21,927 nucleotides of DNA, taken from positions 1 through 21,927 of the forward strand of contig ML210485.1 of the NCBI GenBank assembly GCA_004369085.1, in the 5' to 3' direction. The position numbers and the translations under genes were made by a program. Under the pieces are notes generated by a model. It did not search any database and was not told the DNA's origin. It worked only from the letters and a program-made list of their open reading frames with translations. Below, piece by piece: positions 10,120 through 19,882 of the stretch. Numbering within the stretch: position 1 is the first letter of the stretch; every line of letters begins with the position of its first letter. The stretch comes from Coprinopsis marcescibilis. Its lineage: Eukaryota; Basidiomycota; Agaricomycetes; Agaricales; Psathyrellaceae.

Positions 10120-10455
10120 CGTTAGAGAGGTCGAATATGAGTTCTAAAGCAATTAAAGACACCATCCATAGTATATACAATCTCCTACATGCGTAAAACA
10201 CGCTCAAAACACGTTCATTCAGCCTGTAATTACCGCTACATCCCGCCGTCTGAGCCAGGAATGATGCCAAAAGCGTCCGAAATCGGTGGAAGTATGGCTT
10301 TTGCTGCCCCCAAAGGGCTATGGGTTATGGGGTATTACGGGACCTATGGGTTTTGACCAAAATTCCCTGCGAACCAAATCGGTGGACGCCAAAACCTATG
10401 GGGTCCCACGGGTTATGGGTTATCACCGGTATGGGTTAGAGCGGGTCCGACTGTA

Positions 10456-11900
10456 GTTACGCTGTCGAATCCGTATGACTTGATCCTCGAATAAGAATAA
10501 TAAGAGCGGTGGAGGTTGATTAGGTGGTTTCGCAGATGAACTTTGTCTCTTTTCTGAATAACGTTGAGCAGTGCCTGCGAGGAAGAATCAAGAGCATGGA
10601 AAACTTTCGTGGGTCAAGCTCTGAGCCTCTGCGTTATCAACTTGCTCAAACATCTGCATAGGTACACCATATACATCATTATGCGCACGAAGCGGCACAA
10701 TATCATCCACGAGCTTAGCTGCACAAGTGACTGTTATATCGCACGTTCCAACTTCAGAACTCCCATATAATGACTAACTCTCCGAATGAAAGTCACGGTC
10801 GTTACCTCCCCTCTTCTGACCTGCCTTCAAACAAGTAAAGGAGTAGTAAGCCGAGGGTACGCTGTCGCTGACAGCTTCGGGTCTCGGACGAGCATAGGCC
10901 AGGCATGCATTGCGCACCTATCGCAGAAGTGGCTTGGACTTTCAATCGACAAGGACTTCATGATCCGTGCACTGCACTGTGCAACGTTTGCAGTGGCGGG
11001 TGTTAATCCGTGATATCGATATGTCAACCGTGACAGTACCTTCGATTCCCCAGTCGATTCCGTGACTGCGGCGGAGGGTTGCGTTCCGAACGTCGAACGG
11101 CGAACGCACGTTCCTCTCCGATAGACAAGAGGTTGTGTGAGTCCGAGTCCATTGTATAGTATCATTTGTCGATCTTTCAACTTTAAGGGCGCCAAGAGTC
11201 GACAGGGTCAGGATAGGGTTGAATCTCAGGGCTCGAAATAAACTTGATTGTGGATGATCGACAACTTGATTTTTAATGAATAGTGTAGCCTCGCTCTCGT
11301 GGTTGATACTTCCGCCCGTTGATGCTCCAACATCCCCATCCCCATCGTCATCATAGACTAACTGCAATTGAAGAAAATCATTCACGGGTAATGACGCGCC
11401 TTCGCCAAATTTCACGGAACTACACGACGCCTTGATTGACGACGTCAAGAAAACATGTACTGCTCAGTGGCGTCTATACAGCATTTCAGACCCGGAGGTA
11501 AGTATGTCCCATCCACCGAACCCTACTCCCAATGCAATCAAGTCGCCGGGAGGAGTCACAGGCACAACCTCCACAGGAATCTATTTCCGGAACAGTACAC
11601 TCACTGACGTCACCTTCCCCCTCCAATTGTCTTGCGCAGCGCACCAAGACAAAATTGGTACCATCCAGAGCTGTGATGACACCATCACCACTCACGCCAT
11701 GTTACTTATGGATAGTTGCAAGTCAGACTTCGGGTTATTTACGTCTGACAAGCACAGGTTGCGCGGGAATGAGAGTAACGTATGACGTTCGGGAAGGATC
11801 TTGAAGACACAAGTATAGGGGTCGGTCCATCGGCCGATGCGCCAACAGCACTGGTACGAGCAGGATTCGATGTCGATGGCGTCTCGGGACTGTCTCTTAT
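10456..11900. other. Region with conflicting open frames, no supported gene
   Basis: Open frames overlap on both strands: 10786-11013 (+), 10827-11195 (-), 10942-11448 (-), 11432-11785 (+) and 11486-11695 (-). A strong plus-strand donor (GAG then GTAAGT) lies at 11498, after an open stretch reading TELHDALIDDVKKTCTAQWR, with possible acceptors near 11576 and 11640. No motif, signal peptide or complete exon chain decides between the strands. This may be a decayed gene or ordinary intergenic DNA. Confidence 0.3.
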
Positions 11901-12962
11901 TCAAATACAGTGTCCGAGGAATGGTAAGAACGGATCATAATCCACGTCGTCGCTAGTTGTGTTGTAAAATTGTAATGGAGTCCGCAGCAGCGTTGTGGAA
12001 GGTTGTGGAAGGTTGTGGACACCGGAACCTTGGCTTGGCCGTACTCGGGCGCAAGCTCCGACGCCCATGTGATTGGCCCCCAAGCCGAATCCCAAGCCCC
12101 GAATCGGCGGCCCTTGATCACCCCGCCTTCCACGTTCCTCGATTGCGACAAGCTCGATCTTCCAGAACAGAACCAGGATAACAATCCAAACATACACAGG
12201 CTGAACCGAAGCATAGATTTGATTCTTACTCAAACAATGCAATTCTGACGCAATAACTCGTATGCCAACGCACCTACTATGTACGCTACAGAATCGGTGG
12301 ACCAGGGAAGTGGGAACCATGTCAGAAAACTCAATTCTATCATTCAAGAGGTCGACATTCGAGTTCCGAGCTGACGGTTGCGGGTATGGGCGCCACCAAA
12401 TTGCCGAATGACGATTTCCGCAGTCCACCCAAGAACCCCAAGGCCCAAGATGCACCGGAATATCCTCGCCAAGACCGACAAGAATCGACAGAGAACAAGG
12501 GATGTTTGTCGAAAACTCTGGAAGAAGGGCTAGTAAAATGTGCTGTGGATCCCAGGAGAAAGGCTGGTTGACATGTTCGAAAAATTCTGGCCGTCGAAGA
12601 ACGTGTGCTACGAACATCAGAATTGCTCGATGATCGCGTAGAATAGATCGGAATTTACGCGTCATAGGCGTATTTGTCACGCCGAGCGGCGAGATGGCGA
12701 AAAATATCTCGAATAGCCAGTGAATCCAGTGCGATGTTTCCGGGCTAGGGATGAAGACAGAGAGAGCTAGATTTAAACTAGCCGGCGAGAGAGGCCTCAA
12801 AACAGAGAGATCCGACCCGAGAACGACGCAGAGAATGGAAAAAGGACTTTGGAACGTTCGCCATTGATTGTCGTCTGACGGAGACTGAGGCCGGATGGTC
12901 AAATCCAGGTGGTCACGCTCACAAACGTCGGACAAACAATCATACACTGTCGGCTGGGCCAT
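11901..12962 (-). CDS. 353-codon ORF, hypothetical, possibly not a gene
   Basis: Uninterrupted minus-strand frame from ATG 12960-12962 to a stop at 11901-11903. Such a length is unlikely by chance. The product is rich in Trp, Pro, His and Phe, has no signal peptide, and includes one strongly hydrophobic stretch near residue 270 (VQPVYVWIVILVLFW). I recognise no domain. Against it: the start is only 107 bp from the ATG of the divergent Par32-like gene, so that gene's promoter would overlap the 5' end; plus-strand frames in the same region also look plausible; and the last third contains repeat-derived, low-quality sequence. It may be a real gene, a single-exon pseudogene or a spurious frame. 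Confidence 0.35.
   Translation of the reverse strand: MAQPTVYDCLSDVCERDHLDLTIRPQSPSDDNQWRTFQSPFSILCVVLGSDLSVLRPLSPASLNLALSVFIPSPETSHWIHWLFEIFFAISPLGVTNTPMTRKFRSILRDHRAILMFVAHVLRRPEFFEHVNQPFSWDPQHILLALLPEFSTNIPCSLSILVGLGEDIPVHLGPWGSWVDCGNRHSAIWWRPYPQPSARNSNVDLLNDRIEFSDMVPTSLVHRFCSVHSRCVGIRVIASELHCLSKNQIYASVQPVYVWIVILVLFWKIELVAIEERGRRGDQGPPIRGLGFGLGANHMGVGACARVRPSQGSGVHNLPQPSTTLLRTPLQFYNTTSDDVDYDPFLPFLGHCI
11992..12020 (+). repeat. Three tandem copies of a 10-bp unit
   Basis: GTTGTGGAAG is repeated three times in a row, the last copy ending in C instead of AG. It is a small microsatellite-like tract inside the 353-codon ORF on the opposite strand. Confidence 0.8.
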
Positions 12963-13069
12963 CCTCCATTGATATACCCCAGTCCTTGGCCCTCATAAGC
13001 CCCAGTTCTTCGCCCGTTCCTCTCCCTCGTTTCCCTCTACCTCCCTCACAACACTAAAAGGCAGCCACC

Positions 13070-14510
13070 ATGTCAGCCGTCGCTCAGTCTGAACGAAATT
13101 ACTCGCCTTCGCCTACGCGCCAATCTCTTGGCGGCAAGCTCTCTGCACTTGGCTCTAAGCTCACACGGCCCTTCAGCCATACAGATGCGACAACATTGAA
13201 CGAAGAAAGTGATTCAGTGGTTGGGGACTTGCCTTCACCGAGTGAGTACTCGTTTCTTTGTCGTTTCGCGGGCAGAAAGCAGGAGAGAAGGTGGTGGTTG
13301 TGGTTCAAGCATGGTTCGAGATAAGAGAGATAAGGATTGCCTTGTCCACTTATCTCTGATGCCTGCTATCTTATCTTTCACAATTATTTTTTCTATCGAC
13401 CCGCATTTCATCATTCCAGTCATGGCTAGATCTACACTGTAGACCTTGGCTGTAACTGGGGTCCTTCGTCATTTCTCTTCGGGGTGGGCCCCCGAAACCA
13501 AAGCTGTTCACCGCCGCAATCCTGTGACCTGCCTGAATCATCGGGGGTCCAGTTTTGGCGTTGGGTACCTGATTCAATTCTCCTATAAAGCTGCCCATTT
13601 GTCTCGCCATTCTCCTATCCTCAACAACGTCTCACTAAAACTCTTTGACTTACCATCCACATTTTTCACGATATGCCAGAGGAACGTTCCCAATCTCGTG
13701 GTCGTGAAGCTTTGGTGCGCTTGAATAATGTCTGGATTACGTCACTGTTAGCTGACCCCCCATGAATAACAGCAATCGACTGGACGAGGAGGATTTGGAA
13801 ATATCCGTCAAGCCTCTTTGTCTCGCGACAGACAGCCAGGGCCCGATGATTTCTCTACCACTCGAGGCAGAGAGCCCGTCTCAAACCCTACCGCTGTACG
13901 TTCACCGCATTTCTCAAGCCCGCGCTGTTCTAATCGATCTCTGTAATTAGGTGTACTCGACTGGTCGTGGTGGTGCTGGAAACCTTCGGTCCCCTTCTCG
14001 CGATGCCAGCAGGGGCCCAGATCGCCGCGAAAAGGAAGTCATCGAGGCTTATGTCCACTCTAACCAAGATGCACCTGTGAGCCTACTTCTTTAATAACAT
14101 CAGAATCCCTTCCTGATGACACTCTGTCTAGCTCTCGGTAGGCCGAGGAGGCTTTGGAAATATCACCGCTGAGCGATCTCGCTCTCGCGACCCTGCTGCC
14201 CCTCGTATCTCCACCGGTCGCGGTGGAGCTGGCAACCTTCGAACTAACGAGGGCGGCTACGACGTGAACGAGGCCGACGAAATCGAGAGGAAGGAGCACG
14301 ATGTTGGAAAGGAGGGATTGTACGTCATATCATTTCTACAGTTTTCACTCGAACCCCAAACTGATCTTTACCTCCAGCCGTTCCACCGGCCGCGGCGGTT
14401 TCGCCAACCTGACTGACAAGCACGAGCCCGCCGTCGAACGCCCTAGCATCTCGAACGACGGTGTACGGTCCACCGGTCGCGGTGGCGTTGGCAACATTGG
14501 GCGGAACTAG
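13070..14510 (+). CDS. Par32/DUF3602-type protein with six GRGG repeats, six exons
   Basis: Exons 13070-13241, 13680-13714, 13773-13895, 13951-14076, 14132-14319 and 14378-14510 give 258 residues in a consistent frame. After a Ser-rich N-terminus and SQSRGRE come six repeats of the form S-T-G-R-G-G-x-G-N-hydrophobic: STGRGGFGNIR, STGRGGAGNLR, SVGRGGFGNIT, STGRGGAGNLR, STGRGGFANLT and STGRGGVGNIG. Repeats of this kind define the fungal DUF3602/Par32 family. In budding yeast Par32 (Amu1) responds to TORC1 and restrains ammonium transporters; the same job here is inference. Otherwise the protein is polar and probably disordered. The ATG at 13070 has a good context (CCACCATGTC) and a pyrimidine-rich leader. 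Intron 1 is 438 nt, far longer than the others, and contains a second possible promoter and an in-frame ATG at 13673, so a shorter form is also possible. Confidence 0.8.
13584..13590 (+). promoter_or_regulatory. TATA box of a possible second, internal promoter of the Par32-like gene
   Basis: TATAAAG lies inside the long first intron, 83 bases before an ATG at 13673. A pyrimidine-rich stretch comes between them. That ATG opens MPEERSQSRGREAL, which is in frame with exon 2. A transcript starting here would skip exon 1. Inferred from sequence only. Confidence 0.45.
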
Positions 14511-14854
14511 ACGATATCGAGCTCGTTATCGTGCCGCCGAGCCCATCTCACATCGATACCCATTCCGCTTCCCTCCCTATCTTTCGCTCGGTATTGCTAC
14601 CGATCCTATCAGAACAAACTAGTGACGATGCTCCCCTTTCCTTGGCCCCCTTCACTTATCCATTCAAATTTCTCTTGGCCGGCTGTATATGTATCTGACT
14701 ATCAAACAAAATCCCAGGTGTACATTATCTCGTGTCGAACTTTTACTTACAAGCTGTTAATATCATGCGGCAGTTCTTTCTCAGTATTTAAACGTTTCGC
14801 GCATCCTCGCATTCCAAATCAGTTATTTATGTACGCGACGGGGACACGCTCTGA
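14511..14854. other. 3' flank of the Par32-like gene
   Basis: T-rich sequence with short motif-free frames, most likely the 3' untranslated region. No other feature is seen. Confidence 0.4.
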
Positions 14855-15529
14855 ATGATCAGACCACGCGTGACAGGAACATATTCCCTTTTGTACCCAG
14901 CGTGCAAGACCTCTGATGGAAACAATTCCGAAAGCAGGTCTAGCGCCCTGGTCGCTCATGATACCCAAGATACAAAGCATGTAGCTGAGAGGTCCACCTT
15001 TTCCTCATCCAGAGCACTAGACTCCAGCGGCTTTTGTGTTATCCACTATGCTCGTCGGTGCGCATCACTTGTATCCCGCCCTACTTCAATCACAGACCGT
15101 CTCATCATTCGCAGGTCAACCGTCAGCCAGAGGGGGAAACGAATCAAGTTCTCTCTATTTATGTACTTGGTAGTGAGGCATTCGACCTACCAACTGTTAT
15201 TTAATATTTCTTTTCTTTTCTTCTGTTTTTGATAACGATACACGAAGATTGAGGGACAGAGATATCCCGCGCAAAACTGGCTATTCTATGAATATCTATG
15301 CACCGCCGTGCGGGTGGCCCTGGCGAATGATCCTCAGATTATCATCTCCTCTCCCAGTCCCAGAGATGATATTGCCGGTGCCACGTCTACATATGACTTT
15401 GGAAAGGACTACAAGCTACAAAGGTACCTAAAATCGCATCAAATATAGCCGATAGAAAGAACTTAGGTAGGCTATCCCAGGATCAACCTCAACGTACTCT
15501 CCAGACTCTTAAGATTCGCCCGATCTTAA
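14855..15529 (+). CDS. Tentative four-exon gene, about 143 residues, unknown product
   Basis: Exons 14855-14980, 15115-15195, 15248-15423 and 15481-15529 join in a consistent frame from an ATG to a TAA. The introns are 134, 52 and 57 nt. The product contains NRQPEGETNQVLSIYVLGSE, AQNWLFYEYLCTAVRVALAN and TSTYDFGKDYKLQR, and ends NVLSRLLRFARS. I recognise no family, signal peptide or membrane segment. The first two donors (GTAGCT and GTTATT) are weak, and such chains can be assembled by eye from non-coding DNA. Other readings of the same stretch, for example from the ATG near 15049, are also open. It could be a decayed gene. Confidence 0.22.
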
Positions 15530-16743
15530 TGAAAGTTTCCGAATTTTACACCGCACGTATGTTTTGATCTCGTGATCTTCCCTATCAGTTCCACAATAAT
15601 CGTCATTCTGAAGTTCTGAACTACACCAGTCCTAATAACCGACATGTTCGGTAATTGTGTCCTTATTCATCTACATCCAGCGATACAGCATGCTCTCAAC
15701 CCCACAATTCGCCTCTCGCATCGGACCCTGGTCAGGTGTTCAAATGAGCCATTTTTGGTTAGAGATTTCCGCTCCTTCCCCACCTTGCCATCCTGACGAG
15801 ACAAGCACACATATCAGTTCAGAACTGTCTATTATCCTCGCGGTGTGTCGTAAGAGATGGGTTCAAAGGCTAGCTACGGTTTACATGACAGGACAACCCT
15901 TGGATTAAGGATTTTCGCGGCGTTCCTGCGATCTCACAACACGACATGCACAAACCCTGAAATATCCTCGAGTACTACGGAATCTCGCGTGCAGACAATG
16001 CGGGACTAATGTCTTGTATTGGGTGTCCTTACCCACTGCTCTTCCCGCTCTTCTTTCAAATCGGACTCTATTATCCAGTGTCCTTGGTTTATCCTACCAT
16101 TCGCCCAAAAAGCCATTCCGTAAAACCCTGGCATTGATTTCTCAAGGCTCCACACAGATTAATTTGATGCAACAGACGGTTTTGACGCAGCTTTCGTTTC
16201 AACGACCCAGGTGGTTTCTCTGCCGTCCCCTTGATGGATTGTTCTTTATCGTAATTTCCATTGCTGTGGGCGTCAAACAACAAGAAATATTGCTTCTTTG
16301 CATTGCCTGCTCCTCGGAGGCTCGACCGTCAATGATAAGCGGGAACTCTGGTTTCTTCGCAGCCAGAAACGCCGGGGGAGAATCAGCCCATAGCACTACG
16401 ATCCGTCCTACGGGCTGTCCACAGCTATGATACGCAGAACAGAAAACAAAATGGTAGCAATAATAAACTTTGTCCGCAGCTATGGATCTTTGATCCACCA
16501 CCAGGGTCCAGTTAGGTTGAGCTTCCCTTCCTTTTTCAGCCAAGATCACACTCGCACCAGAAATCATGGTGGCGGATGACTAACAACGCGACCACATCGT
16601 CTAAAACTCCATGCATGCGAAAGATAAGTTTAGAACCTCTGGACGTATTAAATCCGAGTGCACATCGCTTTATCGCATGGTCTGGTCCTAGATTCTGCCC
16701 TTCCACTGCGAAACCCTTCCCAAATTCCAGCCCCCCTTGGATA
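15530..16743. other. Region without a supported gene, upstream of the receptor-like gene
   Basis: Open frames on both strands overlap here. The longest readable one is on the minus strand, 16199-16567, 122 residues from an ATG, containing GRIVVLWADSPPAFLAAKKP; it has no recognised motif. The plus-strand frame at 16576-16743 is an upstream extension of the receptor-like gene. No repeat or RNA gene is seen. Confidence 0.35.
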
Positions 16744-18175
16744 ATGTCCCTTTTCCTGCCTGGGTTCTGGAGCACGCCCCGGGCGGACTTTGGACTCACT
16801 TTCCTGTTCACCAACGGAGTCTTCTTGGATAACCTCTGCGCAACATTGCTCATTACTCTCTTCAGTGGTAATAAATGAATAACCATATATCAGATATTTT
16901 ATGTGCTAACTAGTCTTCCAGGCATCCACCTATGCATGACCCGTCGCATAGTGTCTTTGCGCATTCGGCTGTCGCGGGATTCCCGCCCTGGAGGATTCAG
17001 AGGAAATATCTCCACAGTCGTCTCCGCAGTCTCTAGCGTCACTCTGGCGCTGATGTGGATCGCATGTGCATTCCTCTACTGCATCCAATTCTCGGGTAAC
17101 GTCATTTCCCTGCGCAGGTTCACTGTGCCAGACACAGTGGGCGACGTACCCAGCGACCCCCTTAGGGCCGCACCCCTGGAGTCGTGCCACACGACATCGC
17201 GGATCCCATTCGCCCAAAGATGCACATACACACCTTTTGAGGATGCTATGAGTTCTCGAAAACTAGAGTTGACCTTCGCAGCCCTGATCCAAGTGATCCT
17301 CCTGATCACTGACCTTATCTTGGTAAGCGCCAGACATCGCCGACTACTCTGGTACCCATTATCACGTACTTTATTACCACAGGTCATTCGTTGCCATACG
17401 ATCTTCTCCAACAAATGGGTGTTTTATGCTCCAGCCGTTGCTGCATACCTAGGATCTGTGGGTGGGTCGCATCTAATGATTCTGTTACGATCAAATGAAA
17501 CTCACTCACATACCTCAACGCCCAGCCGTCTTCCTCTTCGGGCTCGGGTCTCTAGCGAGCGCGGGCGTTCTCCACGACCCGACCTACACCGGCTACTACC
17601 TCCAGCCCGACTCACGCCTCCCAAGAGGCTACAGCACCTACATGTCCATCATCAGCTCCCTAATAGTCAACCTGACCGTGACCATCCCCATCGTCTACAA
17701 GATGCTTAACGCTAGGAGACGTTTCAAAGGGAGCCGCGCATCCACAATAATGGGGAAATACGACATGTACCTCAGTATCACCGCACTGCTCACAGAATCC
17801 GCGCTGCCTCCAGCCATTTTCGGTATCGCGGCTGCAGTGTTATCGACTTACAAGGTTCCGTATACTGGGGGTATCGATAGGTTTGCCTACACCCCAAAGA
17901 TGGTGTGGCTCTCGTTTACTGCAAGTTCTACTCTTAATGGTATAGCCTCCTAAATTCATTCACTCACCTGGAATAATTTATAGGCATTGGCACCACAGTT
18001 GATTCTTGTACGCGTCCTCCAGGGGAGGGCATGGGACACGGATGTGGATAGCAGAATATCAGCGGTCACGGTGTCTGTTCAAAGTCATAGGGGTCCCCGA
18101 TTTAACGTCGGGAAAAGCATCGATTCTGGTACTGTTGAAGAGTACAAGCCATATAGTTCGAAGGGTGATGTGTAA
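16744..18175 (+). CDS. Seven-transmembrane receptor-like protein (basidiomycete orphan family), five exons
   Basis: Exons 16744-16867, 16922-17322, 17383-17461, 17526-17920 and 17984-18175 give 396 residues with seven hydrophobic segments: around LFTNGVFLDNLCATLLITLF, VVSAVSSVTLALMWIACAFL, ALIQVILLITDLILVI, AYLGSVGAVFLFGLGSLAS, SIISSLIVNLTVTIPIVY, ITALLTESALPPAIFGIAA and VWLSFTALAPQLILVRVL. The motif DLILVIRCHTIFSNKW after helix 3 and QLILVRVLQGRAW at helix 7 are typical of a large agaricomycete family of seven-helix proteins of unknown ligand. The long loop after helix 2 has spaced cysteines, and the tail is polar. The first three introns are GT-AG; the last is read as GC-AG (donor T|GCAAGT at 17921), which alone keeps the frame. 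I chose ATG 16744 because it gives the usual short N-terminus; an in-frame ATG at 16576 would add 56 residues. Confidence 0.75.
17921..17983 (+). other. GC-AG intron in the receptor-like gene
   Basis: The donor GCAAGT is the standard GC-type donor consensus. The 63-nt length matches the other introns (54, 60 and 64 nt), and splicing gives MVWLSFT joined to ALAPQLILVRV, a complete seventh helix. The only nearby GT donor (17940) gives a 44-nt intron, shifts the frame and ends the protein early. Confidence 0.65.
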
Positions 18176-18563
18176 ATTTAGCACTCAAAACGTCGTCGCA
18201 CATGCATATAATGTTGTACAATTTATCACAAACTCAGTCCTTACACAATCACTGTATCCATTGCTATAGATGAAGTGGAAGTTGAGAGCCTAGGAAATCA
18301 CTCAAGCGTTGCCGGCGGTCTTCGTCTCTGAGTGAATGAACTGTCGATCAACATTATCAACTTCGAAGATCACAGGCGGACAAGCAGCTGACAGTCGTCG
18401 CGACGCGTTGACATGCGTCATCATCCTAACCAGAGTGAACAACATGAGCCTAAATAGGAGGTCGATAAGATAATACAACGTCTAACACATGTCATGGGTA
18501 AAGGGTCACAGTGGTACATTATTGGTGAAGAAGAGAATCCGAGTACACGTCTGTCCAGTGAGG
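18176..18563. other. Intergenic region between convergent genes
   Basis: Holds the 3' flanks of the receptor-like gene (+) and the first GPI-type gene (-). No open frame with motifs, repeat or RNA gene is seen. Confidence 0.4.
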
Positions 18564-19358
18564 TCACAACCCTATCATAACCACAAGAGAACCGAGTATG
18601 AGTCCGTTTAATAGCAGTAGCCCCTGGTCGTTTCCTAAATAAAACGATGCGATTTGTGAGCAGCAGGTTCAGGAAATCAACACAGCTCCGAACTCACTGG
18701 TGGTGCCAGATGTTCCTCCTGACGCCGCGCCGCTCGCGTTTTGCGTATTTACACTTGGGCGGTCTTGCGTCAAAGTAGTCCGTACACTTGAGCCGGACGT
18801 CCTCGTAATGGTAACAATCGCCGGTCGCGCACTGGAGGTTGTAAGGAGAGCGTCTGGGGCCGGTTGGTTTGGAATATAACAGCCGTCAGTCACCCTCCTC
18901 TGCCCTCCCTCAACCTTGCAGAACGGCGAAGGGCCACCGGTTCCAAGTGAATTATCCCTCCCAACCGTGGTACACATCGTTTGGTACGTGTAATCTCCGG
19001 CCCTTCCACTCAGACAGAGGTATATCTTGCGATCCCCCTGTCCTTCGACGATGAATTCCGTCCCACCGAGGAGTTCGAGGCTGGCACTGAAGTAGTTGAT
19101 TGATGTGGTTTCGTTGAGATGCGCGCGAATAACTTGAGCAAAATCTCCTTTCTCCGGCCCAACGCACGCTACGTCGATTGTTCTAGGATTGAGTGCTTGA
19201 GGATAGTAGCATAATGTCCCGCTGGCGTTCTCCTCGACGTAGTCGCCATCGCGGCTGATGGGTGTTGTTATGGCTGCCTGGGCGAGTAGAGCGAAGCAGC
19301 ATGAGAGCAGGAGGATGGCATATGATGTCTTTATAAAAGAGAGTGAGGCTGAATGCAT
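18564..19358 (-). CDS. Secreted six-cysteine protein, predicted GPI-anchored, paralogue A
   Basis: Exons 19358-18698 and 18634-18564 with a 63-nt GT-AG intron (donor GTGAGT) give 243 residues. The N-terminus is a clear signal peptide (SYAILLLSCCFALLAQA). The mature protein has cysteines at 50, 65, 115, 129, 147 and 160, N-glycosylation sites (NASG, NETT), and the segments GTLCYYPQ, SINYFSASLELLGGTEF and VTDGCYIP. A Ser/Thr/Gly-rich stalk (about 175-220) follows. Without splicing the frame ends in FGAVLIS; with splicing it ends RNDQGLLLLNGLILGSLVVM plus IGL, a hydrophobic tail without a charged end, as GPI signals have. The likely site is the cell surface or wall. The family is unknown to me. 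The cysteine order, SINY-SAS-LLG-TEF core and intron phase match the next gene. Confidence 0.8.
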
Positions 19359-19882
19359 TGCAGCATCAGTTCAAAGTTTGTCGAGTGAAGTTGAACGAAA
19401 GGAAAGGCGCCGCGAGAAGTAGGGAAGGGATTGACAAAAACATGGCAGGTTGATTCTTCGATGTCAGGCGTTGCAAATACATCCATGCTCGCCGTTCTTG
19501 CCGCTGGCGTTGATCGCATAATGCCATCAGAATCTCCTTGTTTGGAATGAAACCACGCGGATACCGGACATTTAGCCCCACCGAATATCTCACGAACGGA
19601 CCATGGTGCTGACGCCTTGTGAAATTTAACTCAGCAACTGACATCGTTGTGACGCTCTTTGTTACGGTGCTTGTCTACGACCCGCTCCCTGCCCAGCCAG
19701 GGCAGCCAGGGCAAACTCCAGCTCAAGCCTGGTTCAGACCCCAGGACACGGCGATAAACCTAGCGTATGCATCGCACGAAAAGGAAACTAGAAGGCGACT
19801 AGGCCCGTCAGCATCACTGCGACTTTTGATTCTCGTGACGAAATTAGACGCAGGGGGAAGACAGGTATCATGGACGTGTCGA
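19359..19882. other. Spacer between the two paralogues
   Basis: Contains the likely promoter of paralogue A (minus strand) and the 3' flank of paralogue B. Overlapping frames on both strands lack motifs. A short imperfect direct repeat (CAGCCAGGGCAGCCAGGGCA) lies near 19693-19712. Confidence 0.4.

Larger units (their letters stand above)
9586..10453. mobile_element. 868-bp pogo/Tigger-type DNA transposon derivative
   Basis: The first 24 bases (CAGTCGGACCCGCTCTAACC then CATA) are the exact reverse complement of 10430-10453. Both ends abut TA (9584-9585 and 10454-10455), the target duplication of Tc1/mariner elements. Ends of the form CAGTCGGACCCGC are typical of the pogo/Tigger branch. Variants of TATGGGTT recur near both ends (for example near 9634-9655, 10320-10350 and 10410-10437), probably subterminal binding sites. 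On the minus strand the element carries a 91-codon ORF (9844-10119) and, partly overlapping in another frame, what looks like the last 45 or so codons of a pogo-family transposase. It is too short for a full transposase and so is non-autonomous. Confidence 0.85.

Noticed and set aside
9630..10440. TATGGGTT-type repeats as interstitial telomere sequence
   Set aside because: The units are TATGGGTT, not TTAGGG, and occur only near the ends of the pogo-type element, fitting subterminal repeats.
16014..16567. Overlapping open frames on both strands
   Set aside because: No recognised motif or splice pattern; the two strands exclude each other.
17495..18175. Receptor-like gene as a frameshifted pseudogene
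   Set aside because: The frame break appears only with the GT donor at 17940; the GC-AG reading at 17921 restores the frame and the seventh helix.
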